A DNA stretch of 64,000 nt from Hypericum androsaemum (Eukaryota; Streptophyta; Magnoliopsida; Malpighiales; Hypericaceae), in assembly GCA_963995505.1 (NCBI GenBank), contig OZ023198.1, positions 12,763,141-12,827,140 on the forward strand, written 5' to 3'. Numbering within the stretch: position 1 is the stretch's first letter; the number at the start of each line of letters is the position of its first letter. The position numbers were made by a program, and so were the translations under genes. Of the stretch, positions 21,901 through 37,460 are shown piece by piece. The notes under the pieces were generated by a model. It made no database searches and was not told the DNA's origin. It worked only from the letters and a program-made list of their open reading frames with translations.

Positions 21901-23172
21901 GAGTTAGCAGTAAATCTGTCCGAGGTCTTGGGCTTCTTGGAAAGGTGGGCATCAAGATGAAAATTAACTTCTTTTTCTAGTCCTATGGGCACCTTCACCT
22001 GCAAGTGGTCATACATAACAAAAATGGTCGCAAAATTTTAACTAGAAGACGTCCTCATAAAGAGTCAGCAAACCACCTAAAGGGCACTGAATGAACAAAT
22101 AAGGGGAACACCAAGTAATCAGCACAATTACCTCTCTCAGTGGGCGTTTATCGTCTAGGTCAGGTCTGTAATTCGGCAAAGGGACTTTGCTAAACACGAT
22201 AACTCTTTCGTACTGACGGCTGCAATCATGAGATTCCAGAAAGGAAACAATTCAATAAACCAAATACTAAGCAACTCAATTTCAACAAACATATGCCCCT
22301 CGAAGCAACATACCAATGCAAGCCCATCCTGGTCGCCAATGTCTGAAGTTGCTGAAGGTCGCGCCTGTCCTTTCTCTCCCTAGACACAATCTCCTGCTCA
22401 TCTTTCGACCTGAGAAGCTTCGTAAGCTTCGACCTCCACTCCTCCACATTCTCCAGCGTCGAATCACTCTACTCAGCAGCAAAGCAACCAGAACCAAACA
22501 AATGAAAAGAGAGCATTTTTTGTTCATTTAAAACATAAAAATTGACTCATCTCAGAAAAAAAACCGTATCCATTTGGTTGGTTCTCCACCTAAACAAAAA
22601 CTCAACAACCAACAAGCACTTAGATGGTGAGGGCACTGTTCTAGCTTAACCATTTGAGTCCGTTCGAATCCTTGGGAACACAACAGTGTTAAATACTTAT
22701 TAGTCGGTCGAGTGGGCCGGATACCAAACAGTTCAAACCAAAAACAAAAACCCAACAAAGAGAAAAGATAAAGAAAACATCGAAATTGCCGAAAAGGGTG
22801 GAGGCCAAACAAGAAAAGGAAGCAGAAAGGTTCAACCTTTGAGCTCTGGGGATAAGACAACCCAAACCCATCATCGGACTCGTTGTCATCGGAATAGTCC
22901 CCGTAGCCGAAGTGACTGAACCCGGCGGCGGGGAGGAAGGAACACGGAGGAGACCCAAGTGGGCCCCTCCTCTTCCTCCTCCTCCTACTATCCTTCCGCA
23001 GAGCAAGAGCCTTGACCAGATTATCAACGGTATTATCTCTATGAGAGAGGGCGGTGGCGAGGTAATTCCTCCGGGAAGGGAGGCGAGGGCGGGGTGCTGA
23101 CGTGGCGGAGGGCAGGCGGAGGGCCGTCGGGCGGAGGAGGTAGCGGTGGAGAATCGGGGAGCAGCCCGGCAT
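15927..23172 (-). CDS. DExH1: DEAH-box RNA helicase of the DExH1/3/5 (DHX36-like) group
   Basis: Nineteen exons: 23172-22837, 22468-22314, 22219-22132, 21998-21762, 21497-21402, 20906-20718, 20605-20446, 20313-20183, 20060-19887, 19797-19525, 19411-19217, 18770-18567, 18355-18286, 18174-18026, 17617-17309, 17074-17015, 16923-16771, 16648-16538 and 16430-15927; phases agree throughout. The protein is about 1197 residues. Motif [10 protein letters not shown] is at 310-318, DEIH at 411-414, SAT at 443-445 and QRRGRAGR at 678-685, followed by HA2 and OB-fold regions and a C-terminal double-stranded RNA-binding domain (about 1088-1152). It is an ATP-dependent RNA unwinding enzyme, related to animal DHX36, which resolves G-quadruplexes. 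The Arg/Leu/Ser-rich N-terminus could be an organelle transit peptide. Within the plant subgroup I favour DExH1, moderately; the family is certain. Confidence 0.93.
20955..21082. mobile_element. SINE in a DExH intron
   Basis: A 128-bp insertion in the intron after exon 5 is flanked by a perfect 17-bp duplication, AATCTATCACAAGGGCT (20938-20954 and 21083-21099). It ends in an A-rich tail (AAACCAAAAAAA) and contains GGGATCGAATCC, close to a pol III B box. These are the marks of a tRNA-derived SINE read on the plus strand, antisense to the host gene. Confidence 0.85.
22615..22740. repeat. SINE-like interspersed repeat in DExH intron 1
   Basis: It contains GTTCGAATCC (B-box-like), then CAGTGTTAAATACTTATT and GGCCGGATACCAAA. 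The later words recur in order in repeats at 44480-44790 and 53815-54110. I found no flanking duplication, so the boundaries are approximate. Confidence 0.5.
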
Positions 23173-24500
23173 TGCGGTGGCGGGTGCTTCTCCTCCCGGC
23201 GGGGGTGAGGGGGTTTATGGGGAGCGGTTTAAGCTTCCCGTTTTTTATCTAATACCCGAAGCGTGGGCGTGTCCGTTTGTTTTGATATTTTATGTCTGTT
23301 ATTATATGGTCAGAACTGAGAACACCTGTTTGAGTCGCCACCACAATAACGTTATTATACCTTGATTAAAAAAATCATTCATAACGTTGTTTTAATTTAA
23401 CTACGAGTGTAGAAAGGTTTTTTCAAGTTCAACATTGATGTTTGATGGAACTTCGATGTGCAGCTCGGGTCCTGCAGATGCAGGAAGTGTTATTCGTGAT
23501 CGTGATTGTGATTCTGGTGGGCTTTGATTGCGTGGATTCACGAAGGGCACAAATAATCGCACATCCTTAGTTACAGAGTTTTGGGCGCTCGTTCTGGACC
23601 TAGAAACTGACTTCAGAGTGGGATTTTCGACACTTGCATGTGGAGGTCGACTCTTCATTGTTCATGCTTTGTATCGGGAGGGAGGTGGCATGTGACCACC
23701 CGTTGTCGATCTTACCCTATCAAGTTAGGGAGCTGTTTATTCGAGACTGAAAATTCATGTTCAGTACACTTGACGGGAGAGCAACCGTGTGGCTGACCGT
23801 TGATACGCTCTCAAATCACACTTTGACCATTTTCCTATATCAAGCTTAAGACTCCCTTATTGTCTTATTTAGATGTATATTTAAATGATCAAAGCGTGAT
23901 TTTGATTAACCAAAGTGTAACTGTACGATTTTGATTTAGTTGGTGAATAAATGTTAGGAGGCCCTTGTCCCCCTTGTTTATAAAAAAATTAACTTCGAGT
24001 AATCGAATTCTAATTTTTAAAAATGCACAAGATGATATAACAAAAGTTAACTATAAATTTAAATTTTGGGTTAGGAATGCAATGGACCCGCAGATTATAT
24101 TTGCCCCTATTTGTTTATAAAATTTTCCTAATAATTTACAATTTCATACAAACTTGTACTATTTTCATCTTATATTCTATAAAATGTATCTTATGATTGT
24201 ATACAAACGAATGATTTATTTAACGCAACACATTAATCACATATTTAAAAAAAGTTTCATATTATTGTCCACTGACTTAATTTCTAATTCCGCTGCTGAT
24301 TTGGAACGTAAAACATTGCACTTATAGAAAAAACATGTTAATTTACAAAATTATGATTCAGTTCTACATTTTGCAAAACTCCACTAAAATTCTAAAATCA
24401 GTCTCTAATTCCGTCGACCACAATAAACAGCCAACAATGTCACTCGAATACTGACGAATCATATTTATAGAATAAAATCGAACATCTAGACCCGCCAAGG
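23173..24500. other. divergent intergenic region between DExH and CCT4
   Basis: It contains the 5' flanks of both genes. An 85-codon minus-strand frame (23401-23658) is open but unrecognised. About 23830-24480 is AT-rich with no supported feature. Confidence 0.6.
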
Positions 24501-24751
24501 TTGATATCGGGCCACTAATCCAGGCTCAGCCCATCATAAGAGCCCGCGGGCCTATTCCACCGAAATCCCAGTTTGGCCCATAAATACGACACTCGAATAC
24601 ACTTCACTTGGTGGTAACTTCAAAGAAATATTCAAAAAGGTCCCTGATCCACCATTTCCTTCCTCAACACTCTCTTTCTAGGGTTTCCTTTCTCGTTCGC
24701 GCTAAAACCCTAAAAAAACCGTCCAAATCCCCCGATCTCCTCCTCCTTCTC
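24501..24751 (+). promoter_or_regulatory. CCT4 promoter and 5' UTR with site II and telo-box motifs
   Basis: GCCCA words (site II type, TGGGCY on the other strand) occur in CTCAGCCCATC and TTTGGCCCATAAATAC. A telo-box-like AAAACCCTAAA lies at about 24704-24714 in the leader. This pairing is common upstream of plant growth-related housekeeping genes. CATAAATA near 24577 could serve as TATA. Confidence 0.55.
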
Positions 24752-26359
24752 ATGGCGGCGCCAGCGGTGAACATGTCCCGGGCACCATCCAGAAAGTCGG
24801 AGTCCTACGTGGACAACAAGCGGAAGGAGGACATCCGGATGACCAACATCGCGGCGGCGAGCGCCGTCGCCAACGCCGTCCGTACCTCCCTCGGCCCCAA
24901 GGGCATGGACAAGATGATCTCCACCGCCGGCGGCGAGGTCATCATCACCAACGACGGCGCCACCATCCTCAACAAGATGGAGGTCCTCCAGCCCGCCGCC
25001 AAGATGCTCGTCGAGCTCTCCAAGTCCCAGGACTCCGCCGCCGGAGACGGCACCACCACCGTCGTCGTCATCGCCGGCGCTCTCCTCCGCCAGTGCCTCT
25101 CCCTCCTCTCCTCCGGGATCCACCCCACTGTCATCTCCGACTCCCTCTACAAGGTCTCCGCCAAGGCCGTCGACGTCCTCACTGCCATGGCCGTCCCCGT
25201 CGAGCTCTCCGACCGCGAGTCGCTCGTGAAATCCGCGAGCACATCGCTGAACAGTAAGGTTGTGAGCCAGTACTCTACGCTGCTGGCTCCCCTCGCGGTT
25301 GACTCGGTTCTCTCCGTTGTGGACCCCGCGAAGCCGGATTTGGTGGATCTTAGGGATATTAAGATCGTGAAGAAGCTGGGCGGGACTGTGGATGACACGG
25401 AGCTCGTGAAGGGGTTGGTGTTTGACAAGAAGGTGAGCCATGCCGCTGGCGGGCCCACGAGGGTGGAGAATGCCAAGGTCGCGGTGATCCAGTTCCAGAT
25501 TTCCCCTCCCAAGACGGATATCGAGCAGAGCATTGTGGTTTCGGATTACACCCAGATGGATCGGATTCTCAAGGAGGAGAGGAACTATATTCTTGGGATG
25601 ATTAAGAAGATCAAGGTGACGGGGTGTAATGTGCTGTTGATCCAGAAGAGTATCCTGAGGGATGCGGTGACGGATCTGTCGCTGCATTACTTGGCCAAGG
25701 CAAAGATTTTGGTGATCAAGGACGTGGAGAGGGACGAGATTGAGTTCATTACTAAGACCTTGAATTGCTTGCCCATTGCTAACATTGAGCATTTCAAGGA
25801 GGAGAAGCTGGGGTATGCAGATCTCGTTGAGGAGCTCTCGCTTGGAGATGGCAAGATTGTGAGGATCACTGGGATTAGGAATATGGGTAGGACTACCACG
25901 GTGCTCGTTCGTGGATCGAACCAGCTGGTGCTCGACGAGGCTGAGCGAAGCTTGCACGATGCGCTGTGCGTGGTTAGGTGTTTGGTCAGCAAGAGGTTTT
26001 TAATTGCAGGTGGTGGTGCTCCGGAGATTGAACTGTCCAGGCAGCTGGGGGCCTGGGCCAAGGTGCTTCACGGGATGGAGGGATACTGCGTGAGATCATT
26101 CGCAGAGGCTCTCGAGGTCATCCCATACACTTTGGCTGAGAATGCAGGGCTGAATCCTATTGCCATTGTGACTGAGCTTAGGAACAGGCACGCTCAAGGT
26201 GAGATCAACGCCGGTATCAATGTAAGGAAGGGGCAGATTACAAATATCTTGGAGGAGAATGTCGTGCAGCCGCTGCTGGTGAGCACAAGTGCCATCACGC
26301 TTGCAACCGAGTGCGTGCGGATGATTTTGAAGATCGACGACATTGTCGTGGTCAGGTAG
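24752..26359 (+). CDS. CCT4: T-complex protein 1 subunit delta (CCT4)
   Basis: A single intronless frame of 535 codons starting [10 protein letters not shown]; plant CCT4 proteins are about this length. CCT4 is one of eight subunits of the cytosolic TRiC/CCT ring chaperonin, which folds actin, tubulin and other proteins using ATP. Group II chaperonin motifs are present: [10 protein letters not shown] (45-54), NDGATIL (67-73), GDGTTT (98-103) and [13 protein letters not shown] near residue 425. The frame is open 48 codons further upstream but without an ATG; the ATG at 24752 fits the family N-terminus. The first 500 bp use mostly C- or G-ending codons, and GC falls toward the 3' end. Confidence 0.97.
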   Translation: MAAPAVNMSRAPSRKSESYVDNKRKEDIRMTNIAAASAVANAVRTSLGPKGMDKMISTAGGEVIITNDGATILNKMEVLQPAAKMLVELSKSQDSAAGDGTTTVVVIAGALLRQCLSLLSSGIHPTVISDSLYKVSAKAVDVLTAMAVPVELSDRESLVKSASTSLNSKVVSQYSTLLAPLAVDSVLSVVDPAKPDLVDLRDIKIVKKLGGTVDDTELVKGLVFDKKVSHAAGGPTRVENAKVAVIQFQISPPKTDIEQSIVVSDYTQMDRILKEERNYILGMIKKIKVTGCNVLLIQKSILRDAVTDLSLHYLAKAKILVIKDVERDEIEFITKTLNCLPIANIEHFKEEKLGYADLVEELSLGDGKIVRITGIRNMGRTTTVLVRGSNQLVLDEAERSLHDALCVVRCLVSKRFLIAGGGAPEIELSRQLGAWAKVLHGMEGYCVRSFAEALEVIPYTLAENAGLNPIAIVTELRNRHAQGEINAGINVRKGQITNILEENVVQPLLVSTSAITLATECVRMILKIDDIVVVR

Positions 26360-27400
26360 TTAATGATTGAGATTTGGATGGTGGGTTCTGTGACAATGCT
26401 TGATGATTGCTTGGGTTCTAAGAAGTTTTTGGTTGCTTCTTAATTGCTAGATGCCGGATTTGTTCTTTTGAAAGTATTGTATTTTGTTCTAGGAACTGAA
26501 CCTCTTATGTGGCTTTCATGCTTTTCTGCAGTAGTGAACGTTATTAGCTTATCGTAATTGATTGTGTGATCTTATTGTTCTTCCGGAAAATTTTGCATGA
26601 AATTCCTTTCTTTTTGAAAGTTTCTGCCAGAAATTATGATCCAACTGTCATGGTGCTGAACTTTGATCTTCTTGCACGAGTCTACTAGTCCGTTTCTGCT
26701 ACTTATTGCAGTTTTTAATACTACTGAACGTTGAAAGACTTCTTATGGAGAAAAAATGAGTCTTTGATGTGGGAAAGCATGAAAACTAAGCGTGTCCGAT
26801 GGCCTAGGCTATAGACCTTTAACATTTTTAGTTGTGAAACCATTCGGTATGAGGATTCGAATTTGACACTTCTATTAGAACACTTCTTCATTAATTGATT
26901 TAGTGTGGTTTATACCAGTTGATCTACGTTTTTTATAGACTCTTCACTCCGAGGGCCGAGAAATTTGATTTCAAGAATAACTAGGATTATTCGAAACAGG
27001 TACTTGTATATACTTTTTACATGGCTTAGAAATATTTTTCGATATCGTAATTGTTCTGGTTGTGGCTATCTAAGATTCGTCGTCATGCCTAGTCAGTGAG
27101 TCCCCTTCTCTAGCATATTGAAACAGAGTCAAATAATTGCAGCAGCTGCAAGTGTTTGGTTATCTTATATTCATCCTTCCAATTGTAGAAGGATGAAGAT
27201 CGTAAAGCATGACTGACTCGCTGCTAACGATCGTCGAATTGCAGCAGCGTCTCATCTCAATTGAGATTAGAAAAGATGGCCCCTGTATCCATTATCACTA
27301 TTGTGTTCCTGAACTTGTAATCTGTACTAGCTCACCTCATCCGAAATCAGCTACACTTCATAGAGAGGAAAACCTGCAGCAGCTGCTGGACCTGCAACTA
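26360..27400 (+). other. CCT4 3' UTR and intergenic sequence
   Basis: About 26360-26600 is T-rich 3' UTR-like sequence. Beyond it I see no supported gene; about 26760-27000 resembles repeat-derived sequence but without clear ends. Confidence 0.5.
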
Positions 27401-27775
27401 TCATACACTTTCCTTACCGTTACCTTTCTCTTCCAACTCTCGACAATTCTGATCATCAGATCTTCCTGATGAACTCGTCGTAAAATTCGGACTTTGCTCC
27501 CTCAATCTTACCGTGATGCCCAGGTAAGTCTTTCTCAGCTGTCTCACCGATGTGCGGACCAAGAAGGGCCAGGTTATATTCCCTGTTGCAGCATCGGGCA
27601 AATGTGGAGATACCCTTTTCCTCGTGTTACCGTGCAGATGTGGAACCAATGGCCTTGGTGAACCTGAACTTCGCATTTGTTGTAGATTCTGCACAGGAAA
27701 ATAAGTGCAAGCACTAGTTCGAGCCGTGTAGGATCGTGAACTTTCTCCCGCGCCAATCTCCTTATGTTTGGCCAT
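27401..27775 (-). CDS. uncharacterised 124-codon frame
   Basis: The frame starts MAKHKEIGAGESSRSYT and ends GNGKESV. It is polar and basic, without membrane segments or motifs I recognise. An overlapping frame in another register (27574-27819) is similar in length. No splice signals or promoter clearly support it. It may be a gene relic or chance. Confidence 0.2.
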   Translation of the reverse strand: MAKHKEIGAGESSRSYTARTSACTYFPVQNLQQMRSSGSPRPLVPHLHGNTRKRVSPHLPDAATGNITWPFLVRTSVRQLRKTYLGITVRLREQSPNFTTSSSGRSDDQNCRELEEKGNGKESV

Positions 27776-27866
27776 CTTCGAGGCACCGATGACCAGCCTG
27801 CAACCTGGATAGTTACCACTTCACCTGTATCAGGTCGCTTGAGTTCATGTTAGGAGGATATACTAA

Positions 27867-28041
27867 TACTGACAACAATCATTCATGGCAGAGATGAGCA
27901 AATGAACAAGAGAAGAGGCAGAGAGATATAAGCTGGTCGGCGAGTTTCTTTTTTTTAAACCTCTGAGTCGAACATTTTCGGATCTATATATGACATTTTC
28001 GGATACTGAAAACAATCATTCGTGGCAGAGATGAGCAAATG
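27867..28041. repeat. direct repeat of about 40 bp, 136 bp apart
   Basis: TACTGACAACAATCATTCAT at 27867 recurs with two changes at 28003, each followed by GGCAGAGATGAGCAAATGA. It could be an old insertion footprint, but the sequence between does not look like a known element. Confidence 0.6.
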
Positions 28042-28234
28042 ATTCATGATCCTCCCCAACTTGGGTGAAGTTTAACTGTTGGAGTTATTTGGATTTGGTG
28101 TAATTAGTGGATTTTTTTTTTGTATCAGCCTTTCCATGTGGGATTGGGCCCCATAGTTAAAATGATCAATTATATAAAACAGGCACACCTGGTCGGGGCC
28201 CATTAGTTAGTTTGTTTTTTTGGTAATTTTTATA

Positions 28235-28530
28235 GGGTAAATTACCCCCTAGTCCCTAGTGTTTGGTCATCCTCCCACGCGAGTCATGCATTTTGAAAAA
28301 TGATTTTACCGTCCTCCGTCTTTGGTTTTAGAAACTCTCGGGTCCCTGGTGCCAGAATATTTCATATTCTCTGGCGAAGCCCCACTTGAAAAAGCTAAAA
28401 TGTCGCTAAAATGCACCAGGGATCCGAGAGTTTTTAAAACCAAAGACAGGGACGGTAAAATTATTTTTGAAAATGTAGGGATCTGTTGGAGAGGATGACC
28501 AAACACTAGAGACTAGGGGGTAATTTACCC
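28235..28530. mobile_element. foldback MITE with 8-bp target duplication
   Basis: The ends are GGGTAAATTACCCCC and its inverted copy. The first and last 40 bases pair with one mismatch, and pairing continues inward with some mismatches to a loop of about 60 bases. TTTTTATA flanks both sides (28227-28234 and 28531-28538). An 8-bp duplication fits a hAT-derived element. No coding sequence is present. Confidence 0.9.
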
Positions 28531-28538
28531 TTTTTATA

Positions 28539-29661
28539 ATATATACACTTTTAGAGATTTATAAAAAAATTCTATAATTTTGATAACATTGGACTATATT
28601 GATTTAGAAACTTTCAATTAATCAAAGAAGAAAAGCTCATATTAGTAAATAAGTTTTTTTTACATTAACTTTAATTTTCCTTGAACTCTACTCAGATTTA
28701 AATTTTCAGGAAAAATAAAATATATCTTATTTAATTTAATTATTATAGTTATTTCTGCTATAATAAAACTATTAAATAGAATATTTTGAAACTTGTCAAT
28801 TTATATATAAAAATATTTCAAAAAATTATTCTTATAATTTTCATTAATTGTCACCTGTATCGAATCACTAATTTTCTGAAATTGATGCAAGACAGAAAAT
28901 CATTTGTTTCAGAGAGTATTAATTTAATAATTTACCGTTTCACTAATTTATTAAGATCTTACTTTATACATTCTTCAACCGGCTATTGTCGGTTACAATC
29001 CGCCTTGTAACAAACAGCAGGTACCGGGCACACCTCTTCCCGGTAAAATAAGGATTTAGAAACTCTTCATCCTCCTCCTCATATTCCCTTTCTTTTAATA
29101 TTAACCGCCCCTCTCCTTTATCCCCTCTCTCTCTCCCATCTTTCTCTCTCCTATTTTGATCGGCAGTCGATCAATTGAAGCGCTCTCTGAAACCGGAGTT
29201 TTGATCGGCGGCGATCGTCTTCGAAGAGCCCTCAATTACGAGTCTCTCCCGGCAGTGCGGTGGTGGCTTCGAGATTCGTGTACAATCCATATTTTTGTTT
29301 GTATAATCGGAGGTTATCTAATTGAGTTTCGCGATTGGATTAGGGTTTAGGGAAGAGAAAGGATTTCGAATAATTTTGGCCCCTTTGTACTCTGTTCGAT
29401 TTATTTCGGAGATTAGGGTTTCTGTTCCTTTTGGTTTGGAAAATTGGAGCTTTGTTCTCCCAGTTCTGTACTAATCAACGATTATAGATTATTGTTTACT
29501 TTTTTCGCTTTGTTCGTTCCTTTTTTAACAAGTTTATTGGTTCTCTGATTATCGAGTAAAAAAAATCATAAAAAAGGAAAAAAATAAGAAGAAGAAGAAG
29601 AAGAGAAGGTAAAAAAAAAGTTGGAGAAAAAACATTATTTTTGTATTGATAATTGGAAAGA
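28539..29661 (+). other. intergenic sequence and PAPS1 promoter/5' UTR
   Basis: About 28540-28990 is AT-rich without features. About 29060-29160 is a CT-rich stretch (TCCTCCTC, CTCTCTCTC), and 29160-29661 is probably PAPS1 5' UTR including a GAAGAAGAAGAAGAAGAG run. No ATG-started upstream frame of note was seen. Confidence 0.5.
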
Positions 29662-33589
<3,928 letters not shown>

Positions 33590-34140
33590 AGACCGACCGG
33601 TCATGGCGCGAGCTCGCGCCATGATGTTGTTTTCCTCTGTATCGAACGGCGGAGAGCTCGTTCTGTAATGAGGCGACTGTCCTTTTGTAACGACGAAAAC
33701 ACAAGTGTATCAATAAATGCTCCATCGAGTGAATCAAGTTATGGCATTTTCCTGACTGCCATCAACCATTGTTGCCAACATGATATTTTTCCTTCTTGTA
33801 AATATTGCAAATTTTGTTTAAACTTATATAATTGTCAAATTTTTGCACCGGGGATGTATTATGGCCGATGATGATTCACCGGACTCGAATATATTAAACA
33901 TTTGGATTATTTAGTTGGATTTAAATTCGAGACTTCTGTTTTACGTAGATGCAATAGCTAACAAGATACTTTTTCTATACACAAATACATTACGTGATAT
34001 CTCCAACTTGCTTTTGGAACACCATGATATCTCCAATTTTGTTAAGTATGATCCAAACTAATGATCCGCCGAAAGAAAAAGCAATGAATGTCACCGAGAC
34101 TCCCTACCCATCCGACAAGTCAATCACAAAATAAGAACCC
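33590..34140. other. PAPS1 3' region
   Basis: About 33590-33850 is 3' UTR, with AATAAA at 33712-33717 as a likely poly(A) signal. No further gene is seen. Confidence 0.55.
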
Positions 34141-34700
34141 AATAAGGTCAATATGTTCAATAGTACATGTCTAGAGTTTTTTTTAGTGAAATCAAGAGAT
34201 TACATACAGTAAAAAGAAAGGATAAAATATTCAAACCATGTGGGAGTGTTTACGATAATATTTTTTACCGGTGTTTCGTAGACTTCCATATAGGTCACTC
34301 CTAAACATTTTTGGCCTTGCGAGTTTGGAGTTAACAAAATTTCCATCCATAGTGGTGTGACTCATCTTAGGGCTAAATGTATTTATAAATAAATGATAGA
34401 GGGTAACAAAAACCGCCTTTATATAAGACTTTTTTTTTCAGAACTACATAAGACATCTTCATGTTCCAATATGTGTGAGTTCTTCAAACCAATGGCTAAC
34501 ACAAATATTTTGTGAATTAGCCTAAGAATTGTATTTTTTTTAGTTGAAAATGTCAAGTTGGTATAAGTGCGGAACAAGTTAATTGAAAAGTTGATAAAAA
34601 TGTCAAAGAATTGCCGCGAATGATGGCGGTGGACAGACGACTGGTCTAATTACATTGTTGATCGAAATATTTATAACTGTTGAAAATTAAACTACTTATT
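34140..34700. repeat. segment duplicated at 36520-37460 (left copy)
   Basis: Ordered matches include TACATGTC(T/C)AGAGTTTTTT, AAAGGATAAAA, the small-frame segment at 34240-34350, GTAAATAAATGATAGAG-like words, GGCTAACACAAATA and GTTGATCGAAATATTTATAA. The two copies have diverged with indels. Confidence 0.7.
34240..34350 (-). pseudogene. decayed copy of the small MARNFVNP reading frame
   Basis: It starts MDGNFVNSKLARP, clearly related to MARNFVNPDLARP at 36885, then changes frame within the GVTY region. Upstream, TATAAATAC on the minus strand is better conserved here than in the intact copy. Confidence 0.6.
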
Positions 34701-35623
34701 AATTTCAAGTTTGAATTATGTCTGTAATACACACTCACTTTTTTCTTTAAATATAACTTTGCAACTATAACGTATTTGTTATATGAGTTGAGTTCTTCAC
34801 AAAACGAAAGTGTAAGTGGTGTATCTTTTCTTATATTCCATCCTTCACCGAGCCCAGAATGAGTGTATTGGTCCACATTTACTTCAATTCACTTTAACAT
34901 AAGCTACTCCGATTAAAAGATATACAAATTTTTATTTCATTTTCTTATTAATTTCTCAGTAAATTATCAATTTGAACCACTAATTAATTTTAACTCTTAG
35001 TTGAAATTTGAAAATAAAAATAATTCTAACCATGTTTATGATAAACAATTTTAAAAGAGAATTGCTCACGATTGATAAGGAACCATCTACTTCGGCATGC
35101 CCAGAACGACAATCATGAAGTATCTCACCTTAGAGTCACATTCTCGATGAATATATTCGGATGAAAATATTTATTTCATAAATAAGCAAAGTTTATCATA
35201 AAATGGGGAAAAACTCAATGCATATCTTGTAACAACAAAAATTCAAAATACCATTTGAGAAATCTCCAATTAATTGAGTGGCATGAGCTAATTAATTGAG
35301 TCGCCCTGTCATCTCCTCATAGTTAGCCTCCACCGTAGACCTCCAACATGTAATTTCTCATTACATTACTTAAGCTAAGTTGTTTTAACGTGAATAAGTT
35401 AGTTCACATAATTGGTTAGCCTCAATAAATTTATAAGGGAATAAGTAAATTTTTTCTATCTCATAAGTTTTTTGAGTAACCCAATGGTTAGCTCACACAT
35501 ATATTGGAATAATTTATGATTCCAAAAAACATGAACATGTCTTTATAAGACATCATTCTTGACCATTTATGTAATCATTATCATTCCTTTGCGGAAAAAA
35601 ATAGCCGAGTCGGCACACACACT

Positions 35624-35860
35624 ATGGCTGGACATTTTGTCAACCCTGAGTTTGCCAGCCCAACAGTAATCAGCATAGGAGTGACCTCTTTTTAGGACCT
35701 AGAAGCCTACGAATCACCCTTAAACAACGTGAATGTCACTACATTCGGGGAGGAGATCGAGATGATGAAGGCCCTATGTAATGAAATATGTCCAGGAAGA
35801 AATATAGGAAGATGGTTAGAAACTTATTATTATACTTTCTTTAGTTTCTGTCTTTCCTAG
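35624..35860 (+). pseudogene. decayed copy of the small reading frame, opposite strand
   Basis: The plus strand encodes MAGHFVNPEFASPTVISIGV, then TSF and a TAG at 35693-35695, after which DLEAYESPLNN continues the similarity to the intact copy at 36670-36885. It lies in inverted orientation to the other two copies. Confidence 0.65.
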
Positions 35861-35955
35861 AGCTAAATCTAATATATTTTATTATTGTTAGAAATTTATT
35901 ATTGTACTTTCTTTAGTTTTCATCTTTCCTAGAAATAAACCTAATATATTTTATG
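35815..35955. repeat. two-copy tandem repeat, period 72
   Basis: GTTAGAAACTTATTATTATA at 35815 recurs as GTTAGAAATTTATTATTGTA at 35887, and similarity continues through CTTTCCTAGA and CTAATATATTTTA. Confidence 0.85.
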
Positions 35956-36079
35956 TTTTCTGCCAATCTTTTGGCTATGTATGGCTTGGCTTCTTCAATG
36001 GAAGAATGTCTAGTAGTAACTCTAGTGGATGCCATGCAACTTTTTTTGGTGGCTTCGTTTTCCTACTTGCCATAGCCAG

Positions 36080-36240
36080 ACCGACCATCAAGAAATCTCT
36101 CACCTTAGAGTCACATTCTTGATAAACAAATTTGGATAAAAATATTTATTTCATAAATCAACAAAATTTATTATAAAATCAGAAAAATCTCAATACTTAT
36201 CTGGTATAATAACAAAAATTCAAAATACTATTTGACAAAA
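36080..36240. repeat. repeat also present at about 35085-35260
   Basis: Shared words include TCTCACCTTAGAGTCACATTC, AAAATATTTATTTCATAAAT and AACAAAAATTCAAAATAC in the same order. Confidence 0.75.
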
Positions 36241-36519
36241 AAAATTAAATCTCTAAAATACTATTCATAATCGATTAAAGACACTCATTTATCTCTATTA
36301 TTAAGCTATCACGTGAAAAAAAAATACATCTTATTGTGTAAGCTAATGAAATTGGAGGTGATGGTTTTTCCTCGTTTCCTTTTTTGCACCAAATCATTAA
36401 AATCAGCAATTCAAATATAAAAATAATAATTAGTCAAAAGGATTCAAATGCATAAAACACGATAGTTTAATAACAAAATAAGAATCCAATAAGGTTAATA
36501 TGGCTTAAACTCAATAAGC

Positions 36520-37460
36520 TAATTAATATTACATGTCCAGAGTTTTTTCTAGTGAAATCAATGGATTACTAGGAGCAACATGTTCTTAAGAAAGACTGAA
36601 ACTAAACCTAGAAAGAAAGGATAAAAGGTTCAAACCATGTTACTCATCATCTTCCTCGAAGTATTTCAATTATTCCACTTGATGGGTGAAAAGTAGCAAG
36701 TAATTCTTTTCATCATAAAGAGCCATCATCTTGAGAATAACTTCCTCTGTGAAATCTCCAATTGGAGTGATATTTACGATAATATTATTCAGCGGTGCTT
36801 CGTAGTTTTCTAGATCTTCATAGGTTACTCCTATGCTAAACACTATTGGCCTTGCGAGGTCAGGGTTAACAAAATTTCTAGCCATGGTGGTGCGACTAAT
36901 ATGAGGACTGAATGTATTTGTAAATAAATGATAGAGTAGTTAAAATATAATAGAAGATGTGTGAGTTCAAACCAAAGGCTAACACAAATACTTTGCGAGT
37001 TAGCCTAAGACATCCAAATTACATTTTTTTGTAGTAAAAAATGCAAGTTGATATAAGTGCGGAACAAGTTAATTAGAATGAGACATCACATATTTTGAAT
37101 AGAACGTGGTATTTTTGTTCCCATGTTATCTTTATTGGGTCGGATTGTTGTTTTATTTTATGTCATTAAAAGCCCATGTCAAGTTAGAACTAGTATCGGT
37201 CCAACATATAGTCATCTCATGAATTCATCTAATATATTATATTTGATTTGTTGGAAATATTTTATAAAATTTTAAAAGTTCTACCCGAAACAAACCTCAA
37301 TTAGTTTATGTGAACCGCTCATTTATTTTAACTCTTAATTTCTCAAAAAATTGTCAATGTTGATTGAATTATCAAGGGATTGCGGCGAATAATGGTGGTG
37401 GACAGACAAATGGTCGTTAATTACAATGTTGATCGAAATATTTATAAGTGTTAAAAATTA
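36520..37460. repeat. segment duplicated from 34140-34700 (right copy)
   Basis: See the left copy. The right copy keeps the intact small frame and extra sequence between the matching blocks; the last block (GTGGTGGACAGAC ... GTTGATCGAAATATTTATAA) ends near 37460. Confidence 0.7.
36670..36885 (-). CDS. uncharacterised 71-residue protein, intact member of a local three-copy family
   Basis: The frame starts MARNFVNPDLARPIVFSIGV and ends LLLFTHQVE. It contains YEDLENYEAPLNN and a segment EEVILKMMALYDEKNY. No signal peptide, membrane helix or known motif is seen. Two broken relatives lie nearby, 34240-34350 on the same strand and 35624-35860 on the other. Similarity across the duplicated blocks is not confined to the frame, so conservation by selection is unproven. 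It could be a short gene, a terminal exon or a repeat-borne frame. Confidence 0.4.
   Translation of the reverse strand: MARNFVNPDLARPIVFSIGVTYEDLENYEAPLNNIIVNITPIGDFTEEVILKMMALYDEKNYLLLFTHQVE

Noticed and set aside
24608..24751. In-frame 48-codon N-terminal extension of CCT4
   Set aside because: It has no ATG and begins only at a TTG; the ATG at 24752 matches the family start and the upstream part holds the telo-box leader.
24710..25957. 415-codon minus-strand frame
   Set aside because: It is antisense to CCT4 and open because of the GC-rich codons of the real gene.
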